From Clostridia bacterium (GTDB lineage Bacteria; Bacillota; Clostridia; Oscillospirales; Acutalibacteraceae), in assembly GCA_900764115.1 (NCBI GenBank), contig CAAFMR010000336.1:1-10399 (forward strand): DNA of 10,399 nucleotides, in the 5' to 3' direction. The first letter of the stretch is position 1; each line of letters begins with the position of its first letter. The position numbers and the translations under genes were made by a program. Below, in pieces: positions 1 to 6,164 of this stretch. Under the pieces are notes generated by a model. That model was not told where the DNA came from and did not search any database. It saw nothing but the letters and a program-made list of their open reading frames with translations.

Positions 1-94
1 AAGATAATATGTAGTGACATACCAAAACAAAGGGCTGCTTTATACCGGTTCTTGAAGCAAATCTTGAAAAAGGCGATTTATTCTGAAAAAACAC
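1..94. other. Upstream intergenic stretch, nothing recognised
   Basis: This AT-rich stretch before the first promoter contains no open frame with a ribosome binding site, no clear hairpin followed by a T run, and no repeat that I can support. It may be the tail of the intergenic space behind a gene outside the window. Confidence 0.5.
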
Positions 95-123
95 TTGACA
101 AATACAATCTTACGCATTATCAT
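95..123 (+). promoter_or_regulatory. Sigma-A-type promoter of the metal-export operon
   Basis: A perfect -35 box TTGACA (95-100) is followed after 17 nt by a -10-like TATCAT (118-123). The only downstream genes on this strand are the ArsR-family regulator and the P-type ATPase, so this is their likely promoter. The -10 box lies inside the left arm of a large palindrome, so a bound repressor would block RNA polymerase directly. Confidence 0.75.
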
Positions 124-154
124 ATGAATAGATGTTCATATGATAATGCGTAAG
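109..154. promoter_or_regulatory. 46-bp palindromic operator of ArsR/SmtB type
   Basis: The arms 109-128 and 135-154 are perfect 20-bp inverted repeats separated by the 6 nt TAGATG. The central part, ATCATATGAATA-GA-TGTTCATATGAT (119-144), fits the 12-2-12 TGAA-N6-TTCA layout known for SmtB/CadC/CzrA-type operators, with one mismatch between half sites. The site covers the -10 box and ends just before the ribosome binding site of the regulator gene. The simplest reading is autorepression by the adjacent ArsR-family protein, relieved by metal. The symmetry extends well beyond a single 12-2-12 site, so it could bind two dimers, or form an mRNA hairpin next to the ribosome binding site. Confidence 0.82.
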
Positions 155-167
155 AAAGGGTGAGCGT

Positions 168-557
168 ATGGAAAATGCACGTAAGCCTGCGGGCTGTGTC
201 CATCCGGAGGAACACGCCCATACTCTGCGGCTGGCGGAATTGGATATGCCGGCGGGCGAGGTGATGCAGAAGCTGGCGGAGCAATTCCGGCTGTTCGGGG
301 ATGCCACCCGGGTGAAGATTCTGTGGGCGCTGTCCCAAGGTCCCCTATGCGTCTGCGATCTGGCGGCGCTGCTGGGCAGCGGACAGTCGGCGGTATCCCA
401 TCAGCTGCGGCTGCTGCGGCAGGCGCGGCTGGTAAAATATGAAAAGCAGGGGAAATCCTCGGTGTATATGCTGGACGATGAACATGTCTGGCAAATCATT
501 CGGTTGGGATTATCCCATGTGCAGGAACAGGAGACAGGAGGACATAATCATGAGTGA
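168..557 (+). CDS. ArsR/SmtB-family metal-sensing transcriptional repressor
   Basis: This 129-residue protein is the likely sensor that represses the operon until excess metal (Zn, Cd or Pb class) binds and weakens its grip on DNA. The winged helix spans roughly residues 31-105, with the recognition region SGQSAVSHQL at 71-80. Two known metal sites of the family appear complete. The alpha3N site has C61 and C63 in CVCD, with an N-terminal C10 and H12/H16/H18 nearby. The alpha5 site has D104, H106, H117 and E120, the same D-x-H-x10-H-x2-E pattern as SmtB. The ATG at 168 has an AAAGGG element 7 nt upstream and sits just after the palindromic operator. The 3' end overlaps the ATPase start by 8 nt, indicating translational coupling. 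Family assignment is firm; which metal it senses is inference. Confidence 0.93.
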   Translation: MENARKPAGCVHPEEHAHTLRLAELDMPAGEVMQKLAEQFRLFGDATRVKILWALSQGPLCVCDLAALLGSGQSAVSHQLRLLRQARLVKYEKQGKSSVYMLDDEHVWQIIRLGLSHVQEQETGGHNHE

Positions 558-2544
558 AAACCATCACGAACACGAACATGTGCATGCTTGCGCCTGCTGT
601 GGCGAACATACGCATGAGCACGAGCATGAGCATCACCACGAACACGAGCATCATCATGAGCATGGTTGCGGCTGCGGCTGCGGTCATGACCATCATCACG
701 GTGAGGAGGAACCCAAGAGCCTGCTGCCCTTGCTGATCAGCGCCGTTGTCTTTTTCCTGGGCTGGCTGCTGCCGAAGCTACTGGAGATGCCGGCGTTTGT
801 GCAGCCTATCTGGATGGCGGCGGCAGCAATCTGGCCGCTGATTCCGGTGCTGCAGGAGGCGCTGGAGGAGCTGAAGGACCGCTCTATGGGCGAAAATGTG
901 CTGCTGGTAATTGCGGTCATTGCTGCCTTTGCGATCGGAGAATATGTGGATGGCACGCTGGTGCTTTTGCTGTTCTCTCTGGGTGAATGGCTGGAGGATA
1001 AGGCGGTGGATAAGTCCCGGGATGCGGTGGCATCTCTGGCGGCGGTGACGCCGGATACGGCGCGCCGGCTGAATCCCGACGGCACGGAGGAGGAGATCCC
1101 GGCGACCGCGGTGGCTGTGGGGGATCGGCTGCTGGTGCTGCCGCATTCCCGGGTGCCGGTGGATTGCCGGGTGCTGGAGGGCAGCTCCGAGGCGGATACC
1201 TCGGCGCTCACCGGCGAGAGCCAGCCGGAGACGGTGGCTGTAGGGTCGCAGCTGCTATCCGGCACGGTGAACGGCAGCGGTAAGCTGACGGTGGAGGCGC
1301 TGCGGGCAACCCAGGATTCGGCAGCGGCGCGGATTTTGCAGATGGTGGAGGAGGCCTCCGCCCGTAAGGGGCAGTCGGAGAAATTCATCACCCGGTTTGC
1401 CCGCATCTATACCCCGGCGGTCACCACCTTGGCGGTGCTGGTGGCGGCGGTGCCGCCCCTGCTGGGCGCCGGCACGTTCACAACCTGGCTGTATCGGGGG
1501 CTGGTGTTTCTGGTGGCGTCCTGCCCCTGCGCGCTGGTGATTTCCATTCCGCTGGGATTTTATGCCGGCATCGCTGCCTTGGCGCGCCGGGGTGTGCTGC
1601 TTAAGGGCGGCAAGTTCGTGGAAAAGCTGGCGAAAATACAGGCGATTGCCTTTGATAAGCCCGGCACGCTGACTACCGGCGCTCTGGCCTTGGATCGGGT
1701 GGTGCCGGCTTCGGGGGCGGATCCGACGGCGGCGCTGACCCAGGCGGCGGCGTTGGAGCAGTATTCCACCCATCCGTTGGCGCGCGCCATCTGCGAGGCT
1801 GCGGGGGCGGTGCCGGCAGCGCCGGAGGGGCTGCGGGAGCTTCCCGGCGTGGGGGTTGAGGCAGGCAATGTCGCCTGTGGTGGATTGCGGCTGCTGGAGG
1901 AGAAACGGATTGCCCTTGCCTCTTTGCCGCAAGAGATGCGGGATGCATCGGCATTCCTGGTGACCGACGACGCGGTGACCGCCGCATTCTTCGTCAAGGC
2001 GCAGTTGCAGGAGGGCGCAGCCCAGACGGTGGCGGCACTGGGGCAGTTGGGCGTGTCCCGGCAGATGATGCTCACCGGCGACCGGCGGGCGCAGGCGGAC
2101 GAGGTGGCGGCTGCTGTCGGTCTGACCGAGGTGCGGGCGGAGTTGCTGCCGGAGGATAAGCTGGCGGCGGTGCAGAGCCTGCAGCAGGCGGGGCTGACCA
2201 CGGTTTTTGTGGGCGATGGCATCAACGATGCGCCGGTGCTGGCGGCTGCCGATGTGGGAATAGCCATAGGGCTGGGGTCTCCGGCGGCTATCGAGTCGGC
2301 GGATGCGGTGCTGGTGTCCGGTGGCTTGTCCGGCTTGCCCGGTGCGGTGCGGCTGTGCCGCCGGGTGATGCGGATTGTCCGGGAGAATATTGTCTTTGCG
2401 CTGGCAGTGAAAGCGGCGGTGCTGGTGTTAGCCGTGTGCGGTATCGCACCGATGTGGCTGGCGGTGTTTGCCGATATGGGCGTTACCCTCATCAGCGTGG
2501 GCAATGTGCTGCGGCTTTTGGTAGGGCAGAAACGAGCGAAATGA
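550..2544 (+). CDS. P1B-2-type heavy-metal (Zn/Cd/Pb) exporting ATPase, CadA/ZntA-like
   Basis: This 664-residue membrane pump should expel divalent soft metals at the cost of ATP. Motifs in order are TGES (221-224, actuator), CPC-x4-SxP (C325-P-C327, the metal site in the sixth helix), the phosphorylation loop (D369), HP (H408-P409), TGD (509-511), GDGIND (555-560), and N613-x7-K621-x20-D642-M-G in the last two helices. This combination is the P1B-2 signature. There is no HMA domain: the first 50 residues instead hold 21 His and 6 Cys, including CACC and GCGCGCGH. The phosphorylation motif reads DKPGT rather than DKTGT (codon CCC at 1660-1662), which may impair the pump. I chose ATG 550 because of the AGGAGG 8 nt upstream; the frame opens earlier, at 439, but only inside the regulator gene. 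It shares the ArsR operon and is probably derepressed by metal. Confidence 0.92.
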   Translation: MSENHHEHEHVHACACCGEHTHEHEHEHHHEHEHHHEHGCGCGCGHDHHHGEEEPKSLLPLLISAVVFFLGWLLPKLLEMPAFVQPIWMAAAAIWPLIPVLQEALEELKDRSMGENVLLVIAVIAAFAIGEYVDGTLVLLLFSLGEWLEDKAVDKSRDAVASLAAVTPDTARRLNPDGTEEEIPATAVAVGDRLLVLPHSRVPVDCRVLEGSSEADTSALTGESQPETVAVGSQLLSGTVNGSGKLTVEALRATQDSAAARILQMVEEASARKGQSEKFITRFARIYTPAVTTLAVLVAAVPPLLGAGTFTTWLYRGLVFLVASCPCALVISIPLGFYAGIAALARRGVLLKGGKFVEKLAKIQAIAFDKPGTLTTGALALDRVVPASGADPTAALTQAAALEQYSTHPLARAICEAAGAVPAAPEGLRELPGVGVEAGNVACGGLRLLEEKRIALASLPQEMRDASAFLVTDDAVTAAFFVKAQLQEGAAQTVAALGQLGVSRQMMLTGDRRAQADEVAAAVGLTEVRAELLPEDKLAAVQSLQQAGLTTVFVGDGINDAPVLAAADVGIAIGLGSPAAIESADAVLVSGGLSGLPGAVRLCRRVMRIVRENIVFALAVKAAVLVLAVCGIAPMWLAVFADMGVTLISVGNVLRLLVGQKRAK

Positions 2545-2557
2545 ATGGGCGCTGTGC

Positions 2558-2593
2558 AACGCCGTCGGCGGGTTCTCCGTCGGCGGCGTTTTT
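2558..2593 (+). terminator. Rho-independent terminator of the export operon
   Basis: A 14-bp stem (2558-2571 with 2577-2590, two G-U pairs) closes a 5-nt loop and runs into five T residues at 2589-2593. It begins 13 nt after the ATPase stop codon. A flanking ATGGGC/GCCCAT pair (around 2545-2600) could lengthen the stem. Confidence 0.85.
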
Positions 2594-2633
2594 GCCCATT
2601 TAAGGGGTGTCCGTCAATCTGTCTAAAAGAAAT

Positions 2634-2651
2634 AGTTAGCGAAGCCTAACT
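2634..2651. promoter_or_regulatory. Palindromic box 1 upstream of feo (TTAG-N6-CTAA)
   Basis: The sequence AGTTAG-CGAAGC-CTAACT is a 6-bp inverted repeat with a 6-nt centre. It shares TTAGCGA and CTAAC with box 2 and lies about 55 bp upstream of the feo -35 box. It is the weakest of three related sites in this intergenic region and was recognised because of that repetition. Confidence 0.6.
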
Positions 2652-2705
2652 GTTTGGGCAGGTTTCCAAAATTGGGAATACGTCGAAAAAAGCCGGAAAA
2701 ACCTC

Positions 2706-2734
2706 TTGACAAAGCTCTATAAGAGGTGTATTCT
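2706..2734 (+). promoter_or_regulatory. Sigma-A-type promoter of the feo operon
   Basis: A perfect -35 TTGACA (2706-2711) is separated by 17 nt from TATTCT (2729-2734). Transcription would start near 2741, giving a leader of about 107 nt before the first feoA. The expected start falls inside palindrome box 2, which argues for repression at this promoter. A 7-bp inverted repeat ACCTCTT/AAGAGGT (2701-2707 and 2721-2727) also brackets the -35 region. Confidence 0.78.
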
Positions 2735-2736
2735 GT

Positions 2737-2764
2737 GTATTGGTTAGCGAGGGCTAACCAATAC
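2737..2764. promoter_or_regulatory. Palindromic box 2: 12-bp-arm operator at the feo start site
   Basis: Perfect 12-bp arms (2737-2748 and 2753-2764) flank GAGG, with core GGTTAGC-GAGG-GCTAACC. The half-site GGTTAGC resembles DtxR/IdeR-type half-sites (GGTTAG...CTAACC), though the spacing differs from the classical 19-bp box. It lies directly downstream of the -10 box, so a bound protein would block initiation. Iron-responsive repression is likely, but the binding protein is not proven. The DtxR-like gene at 6165-6551 is the local candidate. Confidence 0.78.
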
Positions 2765-2775
2765 TTTGGGGCACA

Positions 2776-2793
2776 GGTTAGCAAACGCTAATC
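2776..2793. promoter_or_regulatory. Palindromic box 3 in the feo leader
   Basis: GGTTAGC-AAAC-GCTAATC repeats the TTAG-N6-CTAA pattern with one half-site mismatch. Its centre is 34 bp from that of box 2, in the transcribed leader. It could help a repressor bind cooperatively or act as a roadblock. Confidence 0.65.
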
Positions 2794-2847
2794 GAAAAAG
2801 AGCAGACGCCGGAAGGCGGCAGCCGAAAGAGAAACGGGGGATGCAGA

Positions 2848-3060
2848 ATGATGCCGTTGAGTTTAGCAGATATGGGAACGGAAACCACCATCAAGCGGAT
2901 CGGAGGCAGTCCGGAGGTCAAAAAGCATCTGGAAAATCTGGGCTTTGTGGTAGGCAGCAACGTAACGGTCATCACCACGATGGCGGGCAATGTCATTGTG
3001 AATGTGAAAGAGGCGCGGGTTGCCATCAGCGAAGAAATGGCGCGTAAGATTATGGTTTAA
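2848..3060 (+). CDS. FeoA-family ferrous iron transport accessory protein (first copy)
   Basis: This 70-residue cytosolic protein has the SH3-like FeoA fold pattern: an N-terminal strand with G-T-x-x-T-I-K-R-I, then a helix (SPEVKKHLENLGF), a V-G-S-N-V-T-V strand, and a C-terminal VAISEEMARKIMV, as in other FeoA proteins. FeoA is thought to assist FeoB in Fe(II) uptake. It is the first gene of the feo operon. ATG 2848 follows a GGGG element by about 7 nt; the ATG three bases on (2851) is an equally possible start. It is shorter and more diverged than the second copy, so the two may not be interchangeable. Confidence 0.88.
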   Translation: MMPLSLADMGTETTIKRIGGSPEVKKHLENLGFVVGSNVTVITTMAGNVIVNVKEARVAISEEMARKIMV

Positions 3061-3111
3061 TCAAGCGGATTACCGCTCAAAAATATTGCATACATAAGGA
3101 GGATACGGGCA

Positions 3112-3333
3112 ATGAAAACACTCAAGCAGGTCAAGGTCGGAGAGACGGTCCGGGTGGTGAAGCTCCACGGAGAGGGCGCTGTCAAGCGCCGGATCATGGA
3201 TATGGGGCTGACCCGGGGCGTCGAGGTCTATGTGCGCAAGGTGGCGCCGCTGGGCGATCCGGTGGAGGTCACCGTCCGGGGCTATGAGCTTTCCCTGCGG
3301 AAAGCCGACGCCGAAATGATCGAAGTCGAGTAA
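3112..3333 (+). CDS. FeoA ferrous iron transport accessory protein (second copy)
   Basis: This 73-residue protein is a more typical FeoA: an N-terminal strand VGETVRVVKL, the highly characteristic helix and turn KRRIMDMGLTRGVEVYVRK, an APLGDPVEV strand, and the end GYELSLRKADAEMIEV. It is a small cytoplasmic SH3-like protein that probably contacts FeoB. A strong AAGGAGG (3096-3102) lies 9 nt before the ATG. It sits 51 bp after the first feoA and 40 bp before feoB, with no terminator between, so all three should be on one mRNA. Confidence 0.93.
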   Translation: MKTLKQVKVGETVRVVKLHGEGAVKRRIMDMGLTRGVEVYVRKVAPLGDPVEVTVRGYELSLRKADAEMIEVE

Positions 3334-3373
3334 AGAGCTATTTCTATATCATACAGAAAGAGAGGAATTTACG

Positions 3374-5884
3374 ATGGATTTGCGTATTGCCCTGGCGGGC
3401 AACCCGAACTGCGGTAAAACAACCCTGTTCAATGCGCTCACCGGCTCCAACCAGTTTGTGGGTAACTGGCCGGGCGTCACGGTAGAAAAAAAGGAAGGTA
3501 AGCTGAAAAAGCATGACGGTGTCATCATCACCGACCTGCCGGGTATCTATTCACTGTCCCCCTACACGCTGGAGGAAGTGGTGGCGCGGAACTACCTGAT
3601 CGGTGAGCGTCCCGACGCCATTCTGAACCTGATCGACGGCACTAACCTGGAGCGGAACCTGTATCTCACCACCCAGCTCACCGAGCTGGGCATCCCGGTC
3701 GTCATCGCCATCAACATGATGGATGTGGTGAAGAAAAACGGGGATAAGATCAACACGGAGGAGCTGTCCCGTCAGCTGGGCTGCAAGGTGGTGGAGATCT
3801 CGGCGCTGAAGGGCACCGGCATTATGGAGGCGGCAGACGCCGCCATCGACGCCGCCAAGAACGGCAAGACGGTGCCGATGCACACCTTCTCCGGCAGCGT
3901 GGAGCATGCGCTGGCGCACATCGAGGAGGCGGCGGTACACGGTCTGCCCGAGGAGCAGCAGCGCTGGTATGCCATCAAGATTTTCGAGCGGGACGACAAG
4001 GTGCTGGCACAGCTGAAGCTGGATAGCACCGTGCAGGCACATATCGAGAATGACATTGCCGCTGTGGAAAAGGAAATGGACGACGATGCGGAGTCCATCA
4101 TCACCAACGAGCGGTATGTGTACATCAGCTCCATCATCCACGCCTGCTATAAGAAAAAGCAGGTGGGCGGTCTGTCCACCTCCGATAAGATCGATAAGGT
4201 AGTCACGAACCGGTGGCTGGGTCTGCCCATCTTTGCGGCGATTATGTTCCTGGTCTACTGGATTGCGATGGTGGGCGTGGGCGCCCCGGCGACCGACTGG
4301 GCGAACGACGGCTTGTTCGGTGACGGCTGGCATTTGCTGGGCATCGGTTCCTCCGCCTATAACGACGCGTCCGACGAATACAGCGACGCGCTGAATGCCA
4401 TCAATGGCTTTGTGAAGGTTGACCCGGAGGCAGAGGACTTTGACGCTGCGGCGGCTCTGGAGGAGATCAAGAGCTTCCAGCCCGATTCCGCCAATGCGGT
4501 GGGCACCGTCACGGTGGAGGATGAGGAGACGCTGGCTGAATCGGATGTGCCGGTGTATTACTCTGAAATCCCCGCCTCTGTGAAGAATGATAAGGATGCG
4601 GAGTATATTCCGGTCACCTATCAGGAGGCTGTGAAGTACTTTGAGGGGAACACCGCGTTTGAGGCACCGGATCCGGCGGATTACGGCGTGTGGGTGCCGG
4701 GTATCCCGGTGCTGGTGGGCGACGGTCTGGAGGCGGCGAATGCCCCCGAGTGGCTCAGCGGTCTGATTAACGACGGTATCGTCGCCGGTGTGGGCGCTGT
4801 GCTGGGCTTTGTGCCCCAGATGCTGGTGCTGTTCCTGCTGCTGGCATTCCTGGAGGCTTGCGGCTATATGGCGCGTATCGCCTTCGTGCTGGACCGTATC
4901 TTCCGGAAGTTCGGTCTGTCCGGTAAGTCCTTTATTCCTATGCTGATCGGCACCGGCTGCGGCGTGCCCGGTATCATGGCGTCCCGTACCATCGAGAACG
5001 AGCGGGATCGCCGGATGACGATTATGACCACCACCTTCATCCCCTGCGGCGCTAAGGTGCCGTTCATCTCCATGATTGCCGGCGCTATCTTCGGCGGCAG
5101 CGCCTGGGTAGCAACCTCCGCGTACTTCATCGGTATGGTGGCGATCATCGTGTCCGGTATCATGCTGAAAAAGACCAAGATGTTTGCCGGCGACCCGGCT
5201 CCCTTCGTTATGGAGCTGCCGGCGTATCACCTGCCCACCGTGGGCAATGTGCTGCGGTCCATGTGGGAGCGCGGCTGGAGCTTCATCAAGAAAGCCGGCA
5301 CCATCATCCTGCTCTCCACGATCTTCGTGTGGTTCACCACCTATTTCGGCTGGGTGGACGGCAGCTTCGGCATGCTGAGTGAGGATCAGATCGACGCCTC
5401 CATTCTGGCGAAGATCGGCGGAGCGATTGCCTGGATCTTTGCACCTCTGGGCTGGGGCAACTGGCAGGCGACGGTGGCATCCATCACCGGTCTGGTGGCG
5501 AAGGAGAACATTGTTGGTACGCTGGGTATCCTGTACGGCGGCGGCGACGGCAGTGTGTATCAGACCATTGCGGCGGCGTTCACCGGTGTGACGGCGTATT
5601 CCTTCCTGGTGTTCAACCTGTTGTGCGCTCCCTGCTTTGCCGCTATCGGCGCTATCAAGCGGGAGATGAACAGCCCCAAGTGGACCTGGTTTGCGATTGG
5701 GTATCAGTGCGGCTTCGCCTATCTGATTGCGTTGATGGTCAACCAGTTCGGCGGTCTATTCACCGGTCACATCAACTGGATCGGTCTGGTGTTTGCTGTG
5801 GCGGCGCTGGCTGTTATGGTGTATATGCTGGTGCGTCCCTATAAGGAAGCCACGAAGCTCACCACTAAGGTGAATGTGAAGTAA
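3374..5884 (+). CDS. feoB: FeoB ferrous iron transporter
   Basis: This 836-residue Fe(II) uptake protein of the cytoplasmic membrane has an N-terminal G domain with GNPNCGKT (9-16), switch T36, DLPG (54-57), NMMD (114-117) and SALK (143-146). A helical regulatory domain reaches to about residue 270. Membrane helices begin near residue 283. The two Gate-type core regions include GTGCGVP (C529) and PCGAKVP (C558), the conserved cysteine motifs of FeoB. The unusual part is an insertion at about residues 326-437, between the first helix and GVGAVLGFVP at about 472. It is roughly one-quarter Asp/Glu and lies in what should be an extracytoplasmic loop that is much shorter in E. coli FeoB. ATG 3374 follows AGAGGA by 7 nt. 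It is the core of the feo operon and is probably controlled by the TTAG-N6-CTAA boxes. Confidence 0.97.
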   Translation: MDLRIALAGNPNCGKTTLFNALTGSNQFVGNWPGVTVEKKEGKLKKHDGVIITDLPGIYSLSPYTLEEVVARNYLIGERPDAILNLIDGTNLERNLYLTTQLTELGIPVVIAINMMDVVKKNGDKINTEELSRQLGCKVVEISALKGTGIMEAADAAIDAAKNGKTVPMHTFSGSVEHALAHIEEAAVHGLPEEQQRWYAIKIFERDDKVLAQLKLDSTVQAHIENDIAAVEKEMDDDAESIITNERYVYISSIIHACYKKKQVGGLSTSDKIDKVVTNRWLGLPIFAAIMFLVYWIAMVGVGAPATDWANDGLFGDGWHLLGIGSSAYNDASDEYSDALNAINGFVKVDPEAEDFDAAAALEEIKSFQPDSANAVGTVTVEDEETLAESDVPVYYSEIPASVKNDKDAEYIPVTYQEAVKYFEGNTAFEAPDPADYGVWVPGIPVLVGDGLEAANAPEWLSGLINDGIVAGVGAVLGFVPQMLVLFLLLAFLEACGYMARIAFVLDRIFRKFGLSGKSFIPMLIGTGCGVPGIMASRTIENERDRRMTIMTTTFIPCGAKVPFISMIAGAIFGGSAWVATSAYFIGMVAIIVSGIMLKKTKMFAGDPAPFVMELPAYHLPTVGNVLRSMWERGWSFIKKAGTIILLSTIFVWFTTYFGWVDGSFGMLSEDQIDASILAKIGGAIAWIFAPLGWGNWQATVASITGLVAKENIVGTLGILYGGGDGSVYQTIAAAFTGVTAYSFLVFNLLCAPCFAAIGAIKREMNSPKWTWFAIGYQCGFAYLIALMVNQFGGLFTGHINWIGLVFAVAALAVMVYMLVRPYKEATKLTTKVNVK

Positions 5885-5928
5885 GCATCGCAAAAAAACA
5901 ATACTCTCATTGGAAAGGAGCCGGTTTT

Positions 5929-6099
5929 ATGTTTCATTGGATTGCTGAGAATATCTGGACGATTTTGATTTGCCTGGCGTTGATTGCGGTTGTGACGGCG
6001 ATCATCGTCAAGCTGGTACGGGATCACCGGAAAGGGAAATCTTCCTGTGGTTGCAACTGCGCCCACTGTGCTATGGCGGGCTCCTGCCACAAGAAATAA
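5929..6099 (+). CDS. FeoB-associated Cys-rich membrane protein
   Basis: This 56-residue protein is absent from simple ORF lists because of its size. An N-terminal membrane helix (about residues 10-28) is followed by a basic stretch (RDHRKGK) and a Cys-rich tail CGCNCAHC...GSC, with cysteines at 40, 42, 44, 47 and 53. This architecture and position match the small FeoB-associated Cys-rich proteins found after feoB in Firmicutes, where they may take the place of FeoC and handle Fe(II) on the cytoplasmic side. That role is not firmly established. AAGGAG (5915-5920) lies 8 nt before the ATG, 44 bp after feoB. It is the last gene before a strong terminator. Confidence 0.88.
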   Translation: MFHWIAENIWTILICLALIAVVTAIIVKLVRDHRKGKSSCGCNCAHCAMAGSCHKK

Positions 6100-6105
6100 T
6101 CGGTT

Positions 6106-6147
6106 CGGGGGCGTCGCGAGTAACTGTGCGGCGCCCCCGTAGTTTTT
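6106..6147 (+). terminator. Rho-independent terminator ending the feo operon
   Basis: The perfect 8-bp GC stem CGGGGGCG (6106-6113) and CGCCCCCG (6132-6139) extends inward by about five more pairs including wobbles. It is followed by five T residues at 6143-6147. It sits 7 nt after the Cys-rich protein and only about 18 nt before the regulator start. The downstream genes therefore depend on read-through or on a promoter I cannot see. Confidence 0.82.
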
Positions 6148-6164
6148 ATCCGAAAGGAGGGGCC

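Noticed and set aside
439..549. Upstream in-frame extension of the P-type ATPase
   Set aside because: It lies inside the regulator gene, lacks a ribosome binding site and has no ATPase-like sequence. ATG 550 has AGGAGG at good spacing.
570..700. CAT/CAC/GAG-rich repeat that might be a DNA tandem repeat element
   Set aside because: It is fully explained as codons for the His/Glu-rich tail of the ATPase. There is no repeat structure outside the gene.
696..1406. 236-residue frame on the minus strand
   Set aside because: Antisense shadow of the ATPase gene: Ser/Thr/Ala-rich without a domain pattern, caused by GC-rich codon bias.
1560..2504. 314-residue frame on the minus strand
   Set aside because: Antisense shadow of the ATPase gene with low-complexity composition and no ribosome binding site or recognisable motif.
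2807..2818. CGCC-GGAA-GGCG mini hairpin in the feo leader, considered as a riboswitch part
   Set aside because: A 4-bp stem alone; no conserved riboswitch core was recognised in the leader.
3064..3077. AGCGG-ATTA-CCGCT hairpin between the two feoA genes
   Set aside because: Only 5 bp and no T run directly after it, so not a credible terminator.
3551..5230. 559-residue frame on the minus strand opposite feoB
   Set aside because: His/Arg/Gly-rich shadow of the clear feoB frame. Its length reflects codon bias, not a gene.
5970..6164. Early start for the DtxR-like regulator
   Set aside because: It would overlap most of the FeoB-associated gene and the terminator. ATG 6165 has a strong AAAGGAGG and begins the winged-helix similarity.
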